Origin: Apostichopus parvimensis
Lineage: Eukaryota > Echinodermata > Holothuroidea > Aspidochirotida > Stichopodidae
Length of the DNA: 21,227 bases
Direction: 5' to 3'
Assembly (NCBI GenBank): GCA_000934455.1
Contig: KN886998.1
Location: forward strand, 9,550 to 30,776
Positions within the stretch are counted from its first letter, which is position 1, and every line of letters starts with the position of its first letter. The position numbers and the translations under genes are program-made. The notes under the pieces were generated by a model. That model was not told the origin of the DNA and ran no database searches. It was given only the letters and a program-made list of their open reading frames with translations. This document shows positions 8,142-18,520 of the stretch, piece after piece.

Positions 8142-11100
8142 AACCATTTAATGCAATAATATTTTCCTCAAATGCATCAAATTAAAAAAAAACATGCAAC
8201 CTTCTCATCGTGCTTTACATCTATGGAAATGTTTTTTTGCAATTATTGTCGTTGGATCAATATCCCAGGATTTTACCTTGTGATTCTTTCGCGTTGATTT
8301 CGATATTCCAGATGGATATAGGCTATATGCTACCATGAATTAAAGATCAATATAGTTTTCAGAGGCCTGCATCTTTTCGTGGGCTGAGAAGATGATTCCT
8401 TGTGGAGGATTAAGTTTGTTGAGATGATCAGTTTGGTTTTATACCGGGATACACTTTCAACTATATAGCATAACGATAGTTATTTTCTAATGGTGAAGGT
8501 CGTACGCAATTTTACCTTCCTGACTTCTCGAAACTTCTTGGAGATCAACAGATATTGGATTTCAAAGTATTGTCCCGTTGACCTCTCGTCATCCCATGTG
8601 AGTACACATTCCAATAAAATTTTATGTTAATATTAGTAAACTGGAATAAACGGTACTATGTTAAACACGAACAACAATTTACTTCTCAAAGACCAGTTTG
8701 GCACAACCCACAATTAATTAACTTGAACTAGCCAGTGATTTTCTTCAAGGAATAAGCAACTTATAAATGCCCTTTATTGTAATTAAGTTCAAGAAATCAA
8801 ATACGAGAATATATATACATCCCTTGATGTAAACAATAACGTTACCCTCAAATACTGGCAAACTAGGCATGCAGTAGCTGGTTTAAGTCTTAAAAGGATA
8901 GAGGGTAAATTCCAATAGTCTTTCCTGAAATGTCGATCGGAAGGGAAACATACATAAGCTACCGCTGTCACCGGTCGAAAAGTAAAATAGCGGCAAACCA
9001 ACTAGCAGACTAAATTGTTTATGGTAAATATATTGTTTTGCACATCCTCCGATGATCAATCACCACCCCAGCCCAAACTGAAAAATTAGAATAAGGTGAA
9101 TTATGTAAGACAATAGTCTTTCACATTCTTGGTAGTGACGGTATTATTTAGCGCAGTCATATTCCAGACACCAGGGAAACAAATTACACAGACACATGTG
9201 TCTCATTTCTATTCATAATTAAAGTAAATTAGTCATCATTTCCGGGTATGAAACTCGTTTGTTGGAATGTAAATTAAAACCAAACCTTATTTGATTTTAC
9301 ACTATCATTTAAGCTAAGTATCAAGTCGAATTATGTACTGTTAATTCATCAATCTATCTCCAATCATTGTTTCGCATAATTCATCAGTGGGCATTAAGTA
9401 AAACTGGTCAACACCTACCGTCAAAATGTCGTTACAAATAATAAAATTTAGTTCCGTGGTGATCCAATTGCTAATATATATTTGGTGTACCTTGAAATTT
9501 GGAGAACATAAGTAACTGTATTGTTTAGTCGGGTAAACAAATTACCATACCATTTGAAATCCTTTATTGCAAAATATTATTGTTGCATATGCGAAATGAA
9601 AGTTCATATTTAAGAATCATTATACTCTACTGTGCATGTTATTACCTGACATGTTAGTACTTCACCAAGGCAAAAAAAAAAAAGAAGCTTGACATGAACC
9701 GCGCGTCCTAACTCGGCATAGACTTGCCCAATAACCAAAGAAGTATGGCAGTTTCTGGCGCACCATACATATACACTGTTAAATACTGAGTACGGTTTAA
9801 ATTCATATATGTGTACGGATATTTTAAAATGTGTTCGGTAAAAATATTTGCAAAAAGTGCACTACAGTGGTTATGACGTATTATTATTCTCATGCACGTT
9901 GCCTTCACCCGTAGAGTATTTTCTTAGAACAGAATACTCACTTTCAACGTTTAATATTATAATGAAACTGCAGACATTGTACCATTGTAATAACAATATA
10001 ATAATAACATGTGTGGATAATTACCAAACATAATATTTAATACACATTTATATCACTCATTGTCTTGAAGAAAGGGGAAAACTGAAACAGGAACCACTGG
10101 TGCATTTATAATTAAATATGAAGTAATACTACCGTTTTGTCGCCTTTGTTAAGGCATGAAATTAAATGTATTATCATCCATCAACATTGTTGACAGAAAT
10201 GTATAGTTCAATGGGAAATGATTAACAGAAAACGTGAGTGTAAGAAACAATAACGTTGTATTATTGACCTAAAGCAGTATATTAAATGTAATTCGTATGA
10301 TTTCCTCATGTTGTCATAACATGTTTCGAAACGTCGCCAAAATTGGAGCCAATCATTTTGCATCTCTGGTGATCAAAACGGTGATAGAACTATAAATCAC
10401 TTTGATTACATTTTTATTGAAAACAAATATCGCTGGTCAGGTGGATATACCCGGACTGCATTGAACAAACTACGTAACCTAATGGTAATATAGTACATGG
10501 TATTATAACCTACGGAAATGTATCAACATATCTCATTGAAGAGCAAACCGTCAATAAGGAAACAAACTTGGGAGTGAAAATAAGCAGTAACGCCTGAGTA
10601 ATGTCACTTGATTCAGTTTACTTTGTTGCACACTAATTAAAAACAATGCTGATTTGTATTGTTCGGCGTTGTCTCTATAGGAAGATTCCTTGTACAGTTG
10701 AATGATAATAAGACCTGTACATGTGACATTGGACGCGAATAGGTATTATTGGCACCTTTAATACGTTTACTTGATGTCAAACATATATAGACGAGGTACA
10801 AATGAATTGAATCAACTTTACGTGAAATATATCTAGTAAAAAGCTTGGAACGGGATTTTCCATTTCAACTATTTCCAGCTATTGCACACGTACCTGAATG
10901 TCAACCATCAAATCAACCCCGCTTCTCAAGACAACGGTGATACACATTATTTTGAGACGTTCCGTATAAAATCATAAACATTAGTTTGCGTACGTTCATA
11001 TATTTATCGTAATTGCCAGCGGCATGCGTTACTTGCGTGGCATATGAATATTCGTGTCCCGTCATTTCACGAGCTGCACTTTTCAATCTCTATATTATGC

Positions 11101-11263
11101 GTACTAAGAGATATCGAGATTTGGTTCGAATGTGTGAGGAAAAATATCGGAAGGCACACTAAATGAAAAGTCTAGGCGAGCTGTTACGTCGATAAGGAAA
11201 GATTGTACACCCCCTGTTTTAATCTACCTTTAATATGTCTAGCGGTGGTACTTGCTTCTTGAA
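8142..11263. other. 3.1 kb AT-rich, no gene seen
   Basis: Stops are dense in all frames. The few open frames of 60-70 codons (for example 8789-9001 minus, 9708-9908 minus, 9848-10033 plus) are unrecognised and have the composition expected from random AT-rich DNA. There is an A12 run at 9672-9683. I see no tRNA, satellite or transposon end. Confidence 0.5.
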
Positions 11264-11288
11264 CCCCCCCCCCCTTCCCTCCCTCCCA
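11264..11288. repeat. Polypyrimidine tract
   Basis: C11 (11264-11274) is followed by TTCCCTCCCTCCC and then a purine-rich AAAGAAAAAAAAAGAG. The pure pyrimidine strand could adopt triplex or i-motif structures; it is low-complexity sequence. Confidence 0.75.
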
Positions 11289-12287
11289 AAGAAAAAAAAA
11301 GAGATTTAAAAATTAAAATTGTCACATTTCATAGTTCAAGTGGACTTGAAGCAAATAGGTGTGATGCCATTGTTACACACTTGCTGATGATGTTTTGTAG
11401 TTCATACATATTTGCATTTACTTTTATGGGACGGCAAAATCATGTGTTTCATTCACAATTTGAAATGCATCACGGACATTGACCTTATATGCACCTGCAA
11501 CCTCTTTAGGTAAACTAGACACGTGTCTTTCAAGGTCAAAACAATAAACTGGAATACAAGGAAAACAAATCAATTTGTTGTTAGTGCATATGCAGCAATA
11601 ACATTACAACTGTTCGGTACATCCGTCGGAATTGAGTGAAAGTTTCACCAGAATGTTTCTTCTCTAGTCATACTCAGCTGTTTATAAGATCATATACCAG
11701 AAAGGGAAAATGCTGGTTGTAGTGTCGTAAAACTCATGGAACATTTTATATATGTACTAACAATTGTAATAACAATGTTGATATTTTATTTAAACTCGCG
11801 GAGAACATCAATTAGATTCTTATATAAATTCTCTTGTTTCTTAATTTCAACTTTCAGTTCCAAAAAGATAACCATCATAACGGGAATTCAAACAAATCAC
11901 GTCTTCACCAATGTACGTGTACATGAGATTAATATTATATCCGATTGGCTTGGTTAGACGTGCATGCCAAATATGCAATATTGTTGACCCTTGCCGTAAC
12001 GATGGCGGGGTTTGGGTAAATGCAGACTTTCCGATTGGAGAGGGGCGTGCGTGTCCCTCGTAATAACGTCACTAACATTGATTCAAAGTTTACATTTTTG
12101 ACAAACTATCAAATTTACAAATCGTATTTATTTTTTTGGAATTCAAAATAATGTGTTTGTTGCACCTTAAATATGACATTTCAAATGTATTGTAATGTAA
12201 AAGTACTAAATAATGTTAAACGGTTGCTAGAGTCAATAGTAAACCGATAGTATACTTGTTTTAATGATAATACCCACGATTAAAATA
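11289..12287. other. No gene seen
   Basis: The frame from 11736 to 11957 begins with a hydrophobic stretch (MEHFIYVLTIVITMLIFYL) that would pass as a membrane anchor. It is made of AT-rich codons and matches nothing known. Two ATTGG (inverted CCAAT) strings at about 11944 and 12034, and AACGTCA near 12065, give a vaguely promoter-like patch with no downstream gene. Confidence 0.35.
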
Positions 12288-12610
12288 TACATATGCAGCC
12301 GCGTAGCTAGGAATTTGCCAAAAGAGGGGCGAACCTGTAAGGAAGTTATGGGAGCCGTAGATTCGGCGTTGGATACTATCTAAGCGTAGCGCCACCATAG
12401 GTTGGCGCGAAGCGCACAAGAAAATTTTGGCCGAAAGCGCCTCCCAGATCGCTGGAAATGTCACTTCCCATGCCTTGCAAGTTGCATCTAAGCATTTTCT
12501 ATTTGAAATTACTAGCGATATCATAAAAACGTAAAATAATATGCTCAAGGGGGGGGGGGGTTGCCGCCTTCCCCCCCCCCCCCCCCCTTGGCTACGCGCC
12601 TGTAAATATA
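12288..12610. mobile_element. hAT-like MITE, about 307 bp
   Basis: The left end CAGCCGCGTAGCTAGG (12296) and the reverse complement of the right end, CAGGCGCGTAGCCAAG (ending 12602), match at 13 of 16 positions. The 8-bp flanks TACATATG and TAAATATA agree at 6 of 8, compatible with a degraded 8-bp target-site duplication as made by hAT elements. The interior is GC-richer than its surroundings, non-coding, and carries a G12 / C17 inverted pair. The minus-strand frame spanning it is an artefact of these tracts. Confidence 0.65.
12549..12587. repeat. G12-C17 inverted homopolymer hairpin
   Basis: Twelve G (12549-12560) and seventeen C (12571-12587) are separated by ten bases, so the strand can fold into an all-GC stem of at least 12 bp. 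It sits in the right arm of the hAT-like element. Confidence 0.85.
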
Positions 12611-13191
12611 TCAATATAACGCTAGTTTTAGACATTTGTCAATATTAACTCAGATAGCTTTGAACAATTCCGAACCAATTCAAGAGCAAAATCCTACATC
12701 CACCCAACGTCAATTTACAGTGAGATGTTTGCACTTTGGTTTTGATTTCGGTGCATTTTACAAATCGCATTCTATGATTCAGCATGCATGGTTAGTAGAG
12801 GCTGAACTAAAGGAAGATTCTTTCCCAAAAAAAGTTTCACTTTGTTTTTATTAACACATTATAAATCTCAATTTGTAGGGACCAAATTACTGAGAACATT
12901 ACCTAAGAGGGGTGATATATAGAAGGGCTGCAGGAAGGTCCCCGAATTTGTGTTTCAAATGCCTGGATGTTGTTAAGAATATCACGTAATATATTAACAC
13001 TGGTAAACTAGATTAATAAAACGAAAGGTGGGCAAACACAACTTTGGTATCAATGAAAAGAAAGTTTAAAATAAGCAAATAAATTTGTTCAACTTCAGTA
13101 CGGTGATTACAAAACGAAACAATTTTACAATGCATGGAGTTGCGAAACTCACCCCATTTGGAGTGTAGAATGATATATGTAGCCTTGCAAC
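12611..13191. other. No gene seen
   Basis: AT-rich sequence. A 72-codon + frame at 12636-12854 starts in the MITE flank and has no recognisable motif. Confidence 0.45.
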
Positions 13192-13240
13192 CAGTGGCTG
13201 ATCTGGAATGTCAGGACAGAAAAGGGGGGATCTCGATTTC
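13192..13240 (+). mobile_element. Possible degenerate transposon end
   Basis: CAGTGGCTGATCTGG followed within 25 bases by AAAAGGGGGGATC resembles the common CAGTGGCGGATCCAGG...GGGGGG type of short-element terminus in invertebrate genomes. The opposite end is not visible. Confidence 0.25.
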
Positions 13241-15204
13241 ACAAAAGACATGGCATTATAAGTTACAACTTAACATTCTTCATCTTGGGAACTCCTGCTT
13301 TAAAGCAGCATTTTCGTTTCGTCGGCGTTTTCCACATTCTTGACATGTCTATCGAGTTTTTACATATAATATATCACACAACATCAAACAGAGATATTAG
13401 CCAAGTTTTTCTTCTGCCAACAGCGTTAATTGGGAAGTAATTAAGGACTTCTACAGATAATGAGAAAAATGTCTTCCGACAAATTCCCACAGTTCGCCCA
13501 CACCCACTAGTTTGAATTTTAACCAATCAGTGAGTAGCTAATATGTTATTTTATGAGCCGTTGCTAAAAATAGATTCAAAAAGTTGCGTTGGTACCATGC
13601 ACTGCCATAGACAATGTTAAAGAAGATACCATGGTGTTATTGTTATTGTTATATTACCATGGTGTTTATGGCGCTCCTAACGGAAATATCTTCGAGAAAA
13701 ACAACGTTGAAAGTTGTAAATGTTTCGACTTTTATGCCACCCTTTGAAGTAAGGTTTGATTAGTTAGTTGTGTATGTCGTTATGACACCGTGGAGTCAGT
13801 AATGTTGAGAAAATCATATGAAAGGACGCAAAAAGCCGCTTTAAAATGTACACTTCCGAAAGAAACTGGTATATTTTAGAAGTATGGTAGCAATAGCCTA
13901 CTTATGCTGAGAGGAAGTCACATGACCAATTTATGTGTAGGTTAGTTATTAGCTTTGTGTTATCAATTTTTGTTTTACATGCCAAAGAGAACTACGGGGG
14001 AGGGGGCGGATGAGCTGAGTGAAGTGGCCATTAAGGGGACTGGAGCACAACCCCCTAGTTTCTAAAAAATTGCATGGGGTGTATTTTGCCACGACTCCGT
14101 CTTGTCAACGATTTGCCTATAGGGGTGGTACCCATAGAGGCCTCAAAGTGCTTACTTATCATCCAATCGTTTATCCTCGAAAATAAAATATACAAAAATA
14201 AAAAAATCAAGGAAAGTGTGTGTGTGTGGGGCGGGGGGTGCGTGTGGTATCCATGGCCGCTCAGTTTTGACCATATGGTTTTGCAGAAGGGTCTTAGATT
14301 TGCAGTTGGTGGGGTGTTAGTTCTGCAGTGTGTCTTCGATCTTAGTTTTGTAGACAAACGTAACAACCTGTTTTCTTTAACTCACCAAGTTTCATTCCTG
14401 CAAATTACTTTTGAACATCGTGAAATAAATTGTAATTCATTGATCAATCACATTTAATGTCGGAAGAATGTCATAGTTTGGTCAATATTTCTTACGAGAG
14501 ATATTTCTAATTCGGAGTAGCCTGCGTTATAGCTCAAATATAGGTTAATAATATGATTAGTACAGCAACCAGCCTATCGTAGTTGGAGTAGCAATGTAGC
14601 ATAACTAAACTTCAGGCTAGACATACTAAAAGAGAGGATGAAATGTCGCCAAAACAAAAATAGAATTCGCTGAAACAGAAAATAAAAGTTGTAAAAAAAA
14701 TATAGGCAAAAAGAGAATACAATGGGCAGAAATGAATAACTGGATACTCCTGCAACAATTTAAGAGATTTCGATGCGTTGTAACAACCACATGACTGCTA
14801 CTTACTACTTAATTTATCGGTTAATCAGAGCCAGACAATAGTTTTCCCACACATTTATTGTCATGTTTTATTTGTTTGTTTCCAAACCATTAAAATCCAT
14901 GTCTACTCTCATCTTACCTGGTGTGATTTTGGTGAAATAAAGTAATATTAAGTTTGCAAGGACCTTATCTTTCATTTTACGGTCACGTTTGCTACCAGCA
15001 GATTGTAGCAAAAACATTACAGTACAGAAACTAGAAATGTGAATTGTGGCCCTCTCCTTTTGAATTAAATCTTGCTAAGAAATTACCTTTGTTCCTAAAA
15101 GTCTACAGTGGATTTGCATTGGATCACTTCTTAAATTATTATTTATCCATATTAGTGTACACGTGACTGACACAAGTGTTTGGGTCCAAGCAGGCTTAAA
15201 TATA
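13241..15204. other. 2 kb without a recognised gene
   Basis: Mostly AT-rich. It holds a direct repeat of TACCATGGTGTT at 13627 and 13655, a CTAAAAATAG string (13564-13573) matching the MEF2 consensus, and an upstream CCAATCAG. A GT/G-rich simple patch lies at about 14216-14246 and accounts for the two overlapping opposite-strand frames at 14055-14457. No coding homology is recognised. Confidence 0.4.
13627..13668 (+). repeat. Direct repeat of a palindromic block
   Basis: TACCATGGTGTTATT (13627) and TACCATGGTGTTTAT (13655) are 28 bp apart, with a TTATTG-rich spacer. Each contains the perfect palindrome ACCATGGT. Confidence 0.7.
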
Positions 15205-15408
15205 ATGAAAGGACGGATCTGGCTTTTATTTAAACCATGAAACTGGTTTATTCTTCTGCTGTTCTTCTGCGTGGTTATGCTTGCCATAGTTTTGGCCCGA
15301 TTTGCACATATGGAAGAAGGAGGCGCTGTTTCTATCACTCAGCTGCAGAGGTCACGTGTTCCGAGGGACGTGGATTATTGTATTCGTGTCAATTTGAATA
15401 AATTATAA
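15205..15408 (+). pseudogene. Possible broken membrane-anchor exon
   Basis: The + frame from ATG 15205 reads MKGRIWLLFKP, hits a TGA (15238-15240), then continues N-WFILLLFFCVVMLAIVLA-RF and on to a TAA at 15406-15408. With the single stop ignored it has the shape of an N-terminal type II signal anchor: a short basic tail, about 18 hydrophobic residues, then a polar segment. Such anchors begin Golgi glycosyltransferases and sulfotransferases, but no catalytic motif is visible, so any family name would be a guess. A second ATG (15236-15238) opens an unrelated 53-codon frame over the same bases. The hydrophobic run could be chance in T-rich DNA. Confidence 0.2.
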
Positions 15409-16099
15409 ATCAGACAGAGACTCTGTAGTAGTATATGTAGCTCTTCTAACCCGCTTTGCTGTTCTGTTGTACGAATACCATGGTAACCCAAACATATGTA
15501 ATCACTTGATAAAATATTACATTGCAGTCTTTTCGTAATTTGATGTAAATTTCCATCAATTTGAAGCAATTAAACATGTTAGGAAAAGTAACCATAACAA
15601 TGACGTATAAAGTCAAAGGTCAACTTTATAGTTACATTTTAGGTTTTCCCCGAACTTTCAAGAAACCTTTCGGTACCACTATCTGCACTTACATCACTAT
15701 GAATAGAGGGCAGTATTTTGAGAAATATTCAAAAAGACAAAACACTGAAGTTACTGAACTGAAAAAAAGGTTTCAAAATATCCGTGTTAATATCCATCTG
15801 ATCATCTCAGTGTAGAAGTTAATCCTTATGACGTCACTCGGTGTTTGACAATGGTTTCTTAACCCTTATTTTGAATTCCATTATTTCCATATAAAGCTGA
15901 TGTTTGTATTCATGTTATTTAGTCGGTGCATCTTATACAGTGACGAGTCTGTCTTCTATTGACTTTAGTGTGCTCAATACAGCATTGCGTTGACCTGCCA
16001 GGAATAAATGAAGATATATCATTCTAACTTATATGCTGTAACGCTAACTTTAATTTCTGAATTTTATTGTTTTTAATAATTATTGTTAAGTTATTTATT
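15409..16099. other. No gene seen
   Basis: Short open frames on both strands are unrecognised. A perfect CRE palindrome TGACGTCA lies at 15829-15836, without any visible gene to regulate. Confidence 0.4.
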
Positions 16100-16236
16100 T
16101 CTGTAATTCTTAGGATTCAATATTTTTGGACTGTAATATTTTTAAGCTGTACTATTTTTTTCAGTTTATTTTATGCGATTCTGTGAAGTGCTTTGAGGTC
16201 ATTCTTTTGATGTAAAGCGCTAAATTATTATTATTA
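16100..16236 (+). mobile_element. Retroposon 3' end (SINE/LINE tail)
   Basis: A T-rich leader runs into GTGAAGTGCTTTGAGG and then GTAAAGCGCTAAATTATTATT. AGTGCTTT (16187-16194) pairs with AAAGCGCT (16214-16221), one pair being G-U, across a 19-nt loop. The ATT-repeat tail follows at 16222-16236. The AAGCGCTTTGAG ... AAAGCGCTATA plus short-repeat layout is a common 3' end of non-LTR elements and their SINE partners in marine animals. No internal promoter or ORF was found upstream, so the body is either 5'-truncated or too diverged to see. Confidence 0.6.
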
Positions 16237-16555
16237 ACTCAGTCTAAGATTCTGGGGGCGCCCACATATTCCCTACTGAGAAAGGGGGGGGGGGTGTTAT
16301 GGAAACAAATGCGGCTTGGATGTTTGTTTGTTCGTATCGACAAGCTTTGAAATCTCGCGATTACATGCAGAGAATATGACATATAGATAAACGAGTAAAG
16401 AACGAACGCTGAGATTTCGTAATCTATTACTGCAATCAGCCACGTTACAAACAATAGATCGACACGAAGCACTCAATAATAAAAATGGTTGCAAAGGAGG
16501 TTTCAATACCGAAGTAGAGTCCTATAAATTACGTACAAAAGTGTATAAATGACGA
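16237..16555. other. No gene seen; G11 tract
   Basis: Contains GGGGGCGCCC near 16253-16262 and a G11 run at 16284-16294. Two overlapping minus-strand frames here cross the G tract and are not convincing. Confidence 0.45.
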
Positions 16556-16682
16556 ATGCAAAACAGATACAAATACGACCACAATGGTCGGAGCCAGGGC
16601 TACTACCGAACCGAACGATTGAGAACGGGAGCGAAGACTGATTCACAAATCTCAAGATCTGATCCAGTTGAGCTGATGAACA

Positions 16683-16712
16683 GACGTCACGTGACCTGTA
16701 ATATTTACGTCA
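16683..16712. promoter_or_regulatory. E-box/CLEAR-like palindrome with CRE half-sites
   Basis: GACGTCACGTGACC holds GTCACGTGAC (16686-16695), a perfect 10-bp palindrome identical to the known E-box/CLEAR core, overlapping ACGTCA. TTACGTCA follows at 16705-16712. A perfect TGACGTCA lies about 70 bp downstream at 16782-16789. Clustering of three bZIP/bHLH-type sites within 110 bp is notable, but no gene start is evident. Confidence 0.35.
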
Positions 16713-16761
16713 CTGTCCAAATGGAAAGCACATATGGCTAAAAACAGTGTCATGTAGCCAC

Positions 16762-17850
16762 ATAAATTGAAGTAGGGAGAATGACGTCATGCGACTTACA
16801 CTGAAGCCACCCATCCAACTGGTGGTGCTTTGCTTGTACTGCAAGAATTACCGGCGTGTAATACAAACACTACTACTTTGACATAACTAAAGTGATAAAG
16901 TTGACATACGGTATATTATTCGAAATGGTGATATCATGTGCCGCACTTGGGTGCCAAAATCGTCAAATATGTGGCAGTTGATTGCAGTTTCACAGGTAAT
17001 TCTTAGGAAGCGATAGTAGAAGCATTTTAATATGAATCTAATTACTTTACTTGTGTTGTCTGCCCAGCTGCTGTATTGTAATTCCATGGACCCTGGATAT
17101 AGTTAGCCTAGGCCCCTAGACCGGAACCGGCTGTCCTTTCGGATGCGATCATAACTAAAGCCTATTGACGAAAATGATCATCACCTCATTTTACTTAAAA
17201 GTGTATCCCTAACGATAGATGTCAAAGGCTTATCACTAACATTTCAATACTAGGAAATAGGCTTAGCCTAACATAGGCATATGTACGTAGCCTTGCCCCT
17301 CGGTGGGATCTGTTATCTTGCATAAACTACTACCCACTTTGCAACATTATTTCTCAGAACTGCATGCATAAACTAATATGGAAGTATTACAAAAAATTAG
17401 GTGAGTGTGGGAGGGGTTTGGGGCGAGGGGAGGGTTACATTTTCACGGCATCTTCAAGGAACAACTATGAAAATACCTGAGTGGAGCACAAAAATAATGC
17501 AAGCAAGAAAAATGTTTGCCATGTGCCTCTCAGATACCGGAAATAACACTTTCCAGACATTAACAGTTGCACAAAAGACTCCACTTATTCGAGTCATTAG
17601 AGGCGATCAAAAAAATCAAAGTTGATTCTTCAGTCAGGAGTATAGTACTAACCACTCTGGTCGCCATAACATGTCTCTGTTTGTTCAAAGTTCACCTACT
17701 CTTTCACAAAAACGGGTAAAATAAATTCAATTTCAAAGTCGAATGCACAATGTATGTATGCAGGCGTACAAATGATCTGGCTTTTTGTCGTTTAACGCAA
17801 AGCGCCCTCACTATTTTCAAGGCTTCACTGATTAAACACACGGCGATGTA
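16762..17850 (+). repeat. Dispersed 1-kb repeat, copy B
   Basis: Direct-orientation partner of copy A, about 12.4 kb downstream. It keeps the same block order but is some 150 bp longer, mainly from two segments absent in A: about 64 bp at 17263-17326, and 86 bp at 17401-17486. The second begins GTGAGT after TTAG and is very G-rich. Its CRE TGACGTCA (16782-16789) corresponds to TGACTTCA in A. The + frame ending at 17625 shares MFAMCLSDTGN with the translated A sequence, but A shifts frame soon after, so coding is not supported. I see no terminal inverted repeat or target-site duplication. Confidence 0.88.
17409..17434 (+). other. G-quadruplex motif in copy B
   Basis: Five G runs of 3-4 (GGG-A-GGGG-TTT-GGGG-CGA-GGGG-A-GGG) with loops of 1-3 nt. 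It lies in the segment that copy A lacks. Confidence 0.6.
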
Positions 17851-18114
17851 ATGACTTACTGATTTTGTTGGCATCCAAATGGATATGATAGTAATGTTTG
17901 CCTTGTTGGAGTCATATTATATCGTTGAAAATTCGTTGAAATACTTAGGGTTGTTTTTTTTTTCTTCAGTAAAGTGTATTTTTCTTGTAATTGCCTATAA
18001 ATTTGTTGGGATATGTAATGTCAAAAATAAGAACCTGTTGTCGGGACGGGTGATATTTAAAGAGAAAATTAAAACATGGTGTCAATTATATAAACTCTTA
18101 GAAGAGAGGATGTG
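17851..18114. other. No gene confirmed
   Basis: An 88-codon + frame (17879-18145) runs through here. A good acceptor-like site, a T-rich tract then CTTCAG ending at 17969, falls inside it. The peptide is rich in I, V, F, K and Y as expected from AT-rich DNA, and is not recognised. Confidence 0.3.
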
Positions 18115-18520
18115 TTGGTGGTATCACGAGGGAGTTGTAGGGTAAAGTATAGTTCATACAATGACAATTGAAGAAAGAGCTATTGATATGACTAGGGAAG
18201 TACTTAAATATGACGACTTGCCTGTTAATATTAGACTTGTTTTTTGTTTTTTGGGGAAGGGGTGGAAGAGAGGTATGGGAGGTGTGAAATAATTACAATA
18301 ATTTAGAATGTTATAGAAAGAACAATGTCTTAAATGGTGGAAGGCATTCTAAAAATGTTGTCATTTGTGGGGGTATAGGAAGGTAGTAGAGAGTTAAGTA
18401 GTCACGCGATATCAATTAAAGAATATACAATATAAACATTCAGCTGATTTTATGAATATGACTACTTGTCTATTAATATTAGATGTGGAGTGTTTGCGGT
18501 AGTGTGAAATAGTCATACAA
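18115..18520 (+). repeat. Diverged direct duplication, period about 248 bp
   Basis: TATGACGACTTGCCTGTTAA (18209) corresponds to TATGACTACTTGTCTATTAA (18457). Flanking matches in the same order are GGGAGTTGTAGGGTAAAG against GTAGAGAGTTAAGTAG, and GGTGTGAAATAATTACAATA against TAGTGTGAAATAGTCATACA. The repeat is old and has no coding content. Confidence 0.6.

Noticed and set aside
11118..11130. GGTTCGAATGT, similar to a tRNA B box
   Set aside because: The closing CC is missing and no A box or cloverleaf is found upstream.
11736..11957. Frame with a hydrophobic N-terminus
   Set aside because: T-rich codons make hydrophobic runs by chance; the remainder has no motif and no supporting splice structure.
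12261..12635. 124-codon minus-strand frame
   Set aside because: It spans the whole hAT-like MITE and its G12/C17 hairpin; the Gly/Pro runs are homopolymer translation.
13564..13573. MEF2-consensus string near a CCAAT box
   Set aside because: An isolated 10-mer in AT-rich sequence with no gene nearby; expected by chance often enough.
14055..14457. Two overlapping opposite-strand frames of more than 100 codons
   Set aside because: Both run through the GT/G-rich patch near 14216-14246; neither peptide has a recognisable domain.
17401..17625. 74-codon + frame in copy B
   Set aside because: It begins in the copy-B-only G-rich insert, and its conserved part is frameshifted in copy A.
17879..18145. 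88-codon + frame crossing a good acceptor-like site
   Set aside because: AT-codon composition, no homology recognised, and its end lies in the 248-bp duplication.
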